Positions 5,020-7,874 of a stretch of 7,874 nt of DNA are shown here, piece after piece (within the stretch, counting starts at the first letter, position 1; each line of letters starts with the position of its first letter). The DNA comes from an uncultured Candidatus Saccharibacteria bacterium. Its GTDB lineage: Bacteria > Patescibacteriota > Saccharimonadia > Saccharimonadales > Saccharimonadaceae. The DNA lies in NCBI GenBank assembly GCA_947427985.1, contig CANEKB010000050.1:1-7874 (forward strand), read 5' to 3'. The position numbers were made by a program, and so were the translations under genes. The notes below the pieces were generated by a model. The model was given only the letters and a program-made list of their open reading frames with translations. It did not search any database and was not told the origin of the DNA.

Positions 5020-5063
5020 CTTTATCCTCCCTTATATTACTCTATGGCTAGACAACGGAGGGG
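5020..5063 (-). repeat. Conserved 3' cassette end, copy D
   Basis: The same motif in the LAIE-stop form (GCCATAGAGTAA) with slightly different post-stop bases (TATAAGGGAGGATAAAG). It begins 28 nt after the RhuM-Fic stop codon. Confidence 0.85.
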
Positions 5064-5246
5064 ACGAGCGCTATAACGATAGCTGGCATAACTAGTGTCT
5101 ACATTAGACTTTACGCTAGCAAAATAAATTGCTCTAGCTCCACGTATAGTATTAGTTGTAGCAGTTGAATATAAGCTACCGTCATTACCGGCCCAATCTA
5201 TATCGCCAATCGTAAAATAAATACCCCCGCTGCGGACGAAGAAAAG
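5037..5246 (-). pseudogene. Cassette D: FISUMP-like C-terminal fragment, no start
   Basis: The minus-strand frame runs from LFF-VRSGGIYF to RPLRCLAIE and a TAA stop, 66 aa from VRSG. DWAGNDGSLYSTATTNT and ARAIYFASVKS match the G-x-x-Y/W-S-T plus aliphatic-aromatic strand pattern of the FISUMP C-terminus better than the other cassettes do. The frame stays open to about 5297 (DPTLQPETIKPRF precedes LFF) with no ATG. It lies on the same strand as the DUF11-like gene and downstream of it, but that gene's terminator separates the two, so it should not be transcribed from there. It is probably a silent cassette with slightly more 5' sequence retained. Confidence 0.6.
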
Positions 5247-5304
5247 AAATCTTGGTTTTATGGTTTCGGGTTGAAGAGTTGGATCTGTAAGGAAACTTTA
5301 CAGG

Positions 5305-5332
5305 TTAAAAAATGAGGCCCCTTGCGGGGCCT
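5305..5332 (-). terminator. Rho-independent terminator of the DUF11-like gene
   Basis: On the minus strand, AGGCCCC-GCAA-GGGGCCT forms a 7-bp GC-rich stem with a GNRA tetraloop (arms 5326-5332 and 5315-5321), followed by CATTTTTTAA. It lies 6 nt past the stop codon. There is no U-run on the plus strand, so it acts in one direction only. A second small hairpin, CTGTAA/TTACAG at 5285-5303, lies beyond it. Confidence 0.9.
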
Positions 5333-5338
5333 TTGGGG

Positions 5339-6430
5339 TTAATCAGTGGTTTTCTTGATGGTCACGGTGCACTCGTCGTGGATGGTGATCAGACCGATGC
5401 CGACCTGGACTTGGGAGTCCAGATGGTGTGGTCCGTCGATTAGTCCATCGTCAGTCACTTCCGCAGTGAAGCGAACGTAGGCATCAGAATTCGGGGTGTA
5501 GTTGCCGATGTTGACACCATCGACGTCGATGCCGTCGCTGAGAGTACCGCCGTTATATTTGGCGTTGTAAAGCTTGGTAGTGCCAGGGAGGTAGCGCAGG
5601 CCGCGGGGTAGCCGGGCACGAACCATGACGTTGGTCTGGTCGGTAGGGCTGGTGTTTTGGTAGTAGAGCTGGAGATCGATTTTGTCGCCGACCTGAGCGC
5701 TAATTGCCTTGTGCCAGGGGGTACCGTCCTCGGAGAGGCGGACTTTCTGGACTACGGTGTAGTCGGCAAGGGGGCGGCACGTAGAGCCTTCGGGAATGGC
5801 ACGGATACGAACGGTGACGTAACTGGCGTACTGGTAGCCACCGGGGATTTCTCCGTTCATGGCAGAGTAGCCGATGGTGGTACGTTCGCCAGCAGCGATC
5901 TCGTCGCGGAGCTGGCGGCCGCCGTTCTTGCCGATGCCGTTGTTCTCGAGGAGGGCAGAGCCCAGGACGTACTCGAGGCGGAAGGGCTTCTGGCTGACGA
6001 ACTTTACTTGGCTCCAGTATTCACCGTACAGGGTGTTCTGAGCGAAGATGTGGCCGGTGATGGTGTGTTCCTTAGCGAATCCCTCGGAGAGGTCGAAAGA
6101 AACACTGGTATTTACAGTGCAGAAGTTGGTACCGAAACGACTGTTGTTATGGACGTAGAGTCGGATGGTGTATTCTTCGGGTGCGAAGGGGACGTCGATT
6201 TGCTGGACGCACTTGCGGTCTGATCGGACGATACCGACAAAACGGCGTTCGTCGCCAATGACGCTGTCGCTGATACTGTTTAGAACACAGTATCCGTCCA
6301 GAGCGCCGGTCGCGACTTCGGCATTGGTGTAGGTTTGGCGAAGATTGCTTCCACTGTTACCAAAGCTGAGCCAGGATGACGGTTTGGCGGATGAGGGTTG
6401 TCTGGGGTGGTTCTTCCGTTTTTTGGCCAG
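5339..6430 (-). CDS. DUF11-like beta-sandwich surface protein, 363 aa, CTG start
   Basis: Reading starts at CTG 6430-6428, seven nt after a perfect AGGAGG; no ATG, GTG or TTG occurs in frame until Met191. An in-frame TAA near 6476 bounds the frame upstream. Residues 1-30 are basic and Ser/Pro-rich (AKKRKNHPRQPSSAKPSS). Residues 40-225 form one beta-rich domain (YTIRLYVHNNS, ITGHIFAQNTLYGEYW, LEYVLGSALLENN, IGYSAMNGEIPGGYQYASYV). Residues 235-345 match DUF11/conserved-repeat domains of adhesin-like proteins (VGDKIDLQLYYQNTS, LPRGLRYLPGTTKLYN, GVNIGNYTPNSDAYVRF). These families are normally cell-surface, yet no hydrophobic signal peptide or membrane anchor is visible. Codons end mostly in C, opposite to its neighbours, which the strand skew or high expression could explain. 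A near-consensus promoter and a strong terminator make it a single-gene, highly transcribed unit. Confidence 0.8.
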   Translation of the reverse strand: MAKKRKNHPRQPSSAKPSSWLSFGNSGSNLRQTYTNAEVATGALDGYCVLNSISDSVIGDERRFVGIVRSDRKCVQQIDVPFAPEEYTIRLYVHNNSRFGTNFCTVNTSVSFDLSEGFAKEHTITGHIFAQNTLYGEYWSQVKFVSQKPFRLEYVLGSALLENNGIGKNGGRQLRDEIAAGERTTIGYSAMNGEIPGGYQYASYVTVRIRAIPEGSTCRPLADYTVVQKVRLSEDGTPWHKAISAQVGDKIDLQLYYQNTSPTDQTNVMVRARLPRGLRYLPGTTKLYNAKYNGGTLSDGIDVDGVNIGNYTPNSDAYVRFTAEVTDDGLIDGPHHLDSQVQVGIGLITIHDECTVTIKKTTD

Positions 6431-6437
6431 AGGGATT

Positions 6438-6443
6438 CCTCCT
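6438..6443 (-). promoter_or_regulatory. Shine-Dalgarno that decides the CTG start
   Basis: Minus-strand AGGAGG (within TTTAGGAGGAAT) lies 7 nt before CTG 6430-6428. With no standard start codon nearby in frame, this spacing fixes the start. Confidence 0.75.
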
Positions 6444-6483
6444 AAATCACTGATTGAACTGAAAAGTACTTGTGTGTCTTACC

Positions 6484-6512
6484 ATTGTAGCACAGAAGTG
6501 TTATTTTGTCAA
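6484..6512 (-). promoter_or_regulatory. Near-consensus promoter of the DUF11-like gene
   Basis: Minus strand TTGACA (6512-6507), 17-nt spacer ending in TGC, TACAAT (6489-6484). This combines a perfect -35, an extended -10 and ideal spacing, making it the strongest promoter in the window. The predicted leader is about 47 nt. Confidence 0.85.
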
Positions 6513-6592
6513 GAGGAATAAATATAATGCTAAAGACTTATGGTGAAAGTTGACAGGCGAGTACTTCGGTAATATTGAGGTGTGGTAGAGTG

Positions 6593-6601
6593 TGGTACAA
6601 T
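6593..6601 (+). promoter_or_regulatory. Extended -10 promoter of the SufS-like gene
   Basis: TGG-TACAAT ends 6 nt (GGGGAT) before ATG 6608. TTGAGG at 6575-6580 could be a weak -35 with a short 15-nt spacer. The message is predicted to be leaderless. A TTG at 6575 in the same frame lies upstream of the promoter and is not used. Confidence 0.55.
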
Positions 6602-6607
6602 GGGGAT

Positions 6608-7768
6608 ATGAAGGATTTTGATTACTTGGGGGAGAAGACGGTTTATCTGGATGCGGCGTGTCAGAGTCTTAGACCACGACCAGTGGTAGAGGCGCTAGAA
6701 AAATACTATTTTGAGCATAATTCTTGTGGGGAACGGGTAAAATATCCGTGGGGCGAGGAGACGGATAGATTGGTCGAGGGGGCGCGGAAAAAGGTTTTAA
6801 AACTATTGAAGCTTTCGTCACGAGAGTATTTTACGAGCTTCACGCTGAATACGACATATGGGATAAATTTGATTCTGAACCAGCTGAAGCCGGAATTAGT
6901 GAAGAAGGTGGTGACTAGTGAGATTGAGCATAACTCGCCGTTTCTCGCGACGATGGCTCTGGCGGAGAAGTTAGGGGTGCCGCGGGTAGTTTTGAAACGA
7001 CGGGAGAATGGTGAGTTGATCATCGACGGGGAGAATTTCGCGGGGGCGGTGGTGGTTGTGAACTGTGCGGCAAATTTTGACGGGCGACGGCTAGGGAACC
7101 TGAAAGAGGTCGTGAAGAAGGTGCATAAAGACGGGGGGATTATCGTTATCGATGCAGCACAGGCAATGTCGCACTATCATGATATGTTAGAAAAGACGGA
7201 GGCGGATGCAATTTGTTTCTCGGCGCACAAAATGTATGCGCCGTCGCTAGGGGTGATCGTGGCGCGGAGGGATTTAGTGCCGAAGCTAGAGCAGAGGTCC
7301 ATCGGCGGCGGGATGGTAGATGATGTGTTCGAGGATCGATATCTACTGAGCGCGGTGGGAAATAAGGAACATATCTATACGATTTTCGAGCCGGGGTTGC
7401 AAGCTTGGGGAGAAATCGTTGGGCTGAACGTGGCGATTGACTGGTTAATGAGCCGGACGAAAGCAGACAAGAAGCGGCTAGAAGAATGTACGCGGGAGCT
7501 GGATGAGTTTTTGCGGTCGCGCGATAAGGTGAAAATGGTGGGGAATGAAGCAAATCCGACGATGAGTTTTTATGTTGAAGGATTGGATTCGCACTTAATA
7601 GGAGCGGCGTTAGGAAAAGAAGGTGTTATGGCGCGAACGGGGTATTTTTGCGCGCATTATTATCTAGATAAGGTTTGTCACTATCCGGCGCTAGTGCGGT
7701 TTTCTTTGAGCTATGCGACGAGGGAAGAGGATATTGAGCGAGTGAAGAAGGTGATGGGGAAGATATAA
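6608..7768 (+). CDS. Cysteine desulfurase-like class V aminotransferase (SufS/Csd type)
   Basis: A 386-aa PLP enzyme of the NifS/SufS superfamily, which normally removes sulfur from cysteine for Fe-S cluster or thio-cofactor assembly. In order: YLDAACQSLRPRPV near the N-terminus; TFTLNTTYGINLI-type cofactor region near residue 80; EIEHNSPF (SufS has an EHHSN motif); IDAAQAMSHYHDM, with the Asp that contacts the PLP nitrogen and the following Gln; SAHKMYAP with Lys208 as the Schiff-base lysine; RTGYFCAHYYL with Cys348 at the sulfur-accepting position. The length fits group II desulfurases (about 400 aa). FTSFTLNTTYG and CAHYYL diverge from textbook SufS, so the true substrate may differ. No suf or isc partner genes lie in the window. 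ATG 6608 was chosen over the upstream TTG because of the promoter position. Confidence 0.85.
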   Translation: MKDFDYLGEKTVYLDAACQSLRPRPVVEALEKYYFEHNSCGERVKYPWGEETDRLVEGARKKVLKLLKLSSREYFTSFTLNTTYGINLILNQLKPELVKKVVTSEIEHNSPFLATMALAEKLGVPRVVLKRRENGELIIDGENFAGAVVVVNCAANFDGRRLGNLKEVVKKVHKDGGIIVIDAAQAMSHYHDMLEKTEADAICFSAHKMYAPSLGVIVARRDLVPKLEQRSIGGGMVDDVFEDRYLLSAVGNKEHIYTIFEPGLQAWGEIVGLNVAIDWLMSRTKADKKRLEECTRELDEFLRSRDKVKMVGNEANPTMSFYVEGLDSHLIGAALGKEGVMARTGYFCAHYYLDKVCHYPALVRFSLSYATREEDIERVKKVMGKI

Positions 7769-7874
7769 AGGGAATATTCATATATCCATTAGCCTAGCTA
7801 TTTCTCTTTTTCTCAATCGAAGGTAAGCCTCTCCTCATCTAAAGATTCGGACCCGGCCCAGCCTCAGGCGTCGT
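7769..7874. other. Intergenic end of window with part of a structured element
   Basis: No gene is seen. AGCCTAGC (7792-7799) and GGACCCGGCCCAGCC (7849-7863) resemble AGCCTAGC (3522-3529) and GGACCCGGCTCAGCC (3601-3615) of the 143-nt hairpin, in the same order. This may be the left half of a related element cut off by the window edge. Confidence 0.35.

Noticed and set aside
1994..5246. Diversity-generating retroelement explaining the variable centres
   Set aside because: No reverse transcriptase, no template repeat, and centres differ in length and at all bases rather than at adenines only. A distant RT cannot be excluded.
5657..6223. 188-codon plus-strand ORF
   Set aside because: Antisense shadow of the DUF11-like gene, whose opposite frame has recognisable domains, promoter, Shine-Dalgarno and terminator.
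1..7874. CRISPR array
   Set aside because: The only multi-copy repeats are the four cassette ends, hundreds of bases apart and in both orientations.

Overview
The window looks like a stretch of a small, reduced bacterial genome, most likely a Patescibacteria/CPR member close to Saccharibacteria (TM7). This is inferred from the gene types (stripped-down Mur ligase, short rRNA adenine methylase, DUF11-like surface protein, RhuM-Fic protein), the very short gene starts and the intergenic cassettes. No taxonomic marker is present. The + strand is G-rich through genes on both strands, so the minus-strand gene has C-rich codons and the plus-strand genes have G-rich codons. This fits a replication-strand skew.

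Layout: a partial tRNA-Arg gene and a scrambled copy of its 5' half (1-178); a control region with repeated GTCGC motifs; an Erm/KsgA-like rRNA adenine methyltransferase (403-1023); a central-domain-only Mur ligase (1054-1788); a long hairpin (1784-1907); two back-to-back coding cassettes A and B (about 1994-2438); an unknown acidic coiled-coil protein (2504-3520) behind a promoter with 11 consecutive Gs in its spacer; a 143-nt hairpin (3521-3663); cassette C; a RhuM-Fic/Doc protein (3987-4991); cassette D; a minus-strand DUF11-like protein (5339-6430) with a near-consensus promoter, a strong Shine-Dalgarno, a CTG start and a rho-independent terminator; and a SufS-like PLP enzyme (6608-7768).

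The most interesting content is the set of four cassettes, A-D. Each is an open frame of 61-67 codons that begins with the same coding sequence (VRSG, preceded by LFF in two copies) and ends with the same one (LRCLAI or LRCLAIE, then stop). The nucleotide sequence is nearly identical at both ends and almost unrelated between them. None has a start codon or an N-terminal region. They resemble interchangeable C-terminal ends of a FISUMP-like (Fibrobacter succinogenes major paralogous domain) protein and look like silent donor copies for diversifying an expressed gene elsewhere. The poly-G promoter next to cassette B is a second probable variation device.

Three plus-strand genes share an extended -10 box (TGN-TATAAT or TGN-TACAAT) followed 6-7 nt later by ATG, which implies leaderless transcripts. 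The genes do not form one pathway: most have their own promoter, and the cassettes and hairpins occupy the gaps between them.
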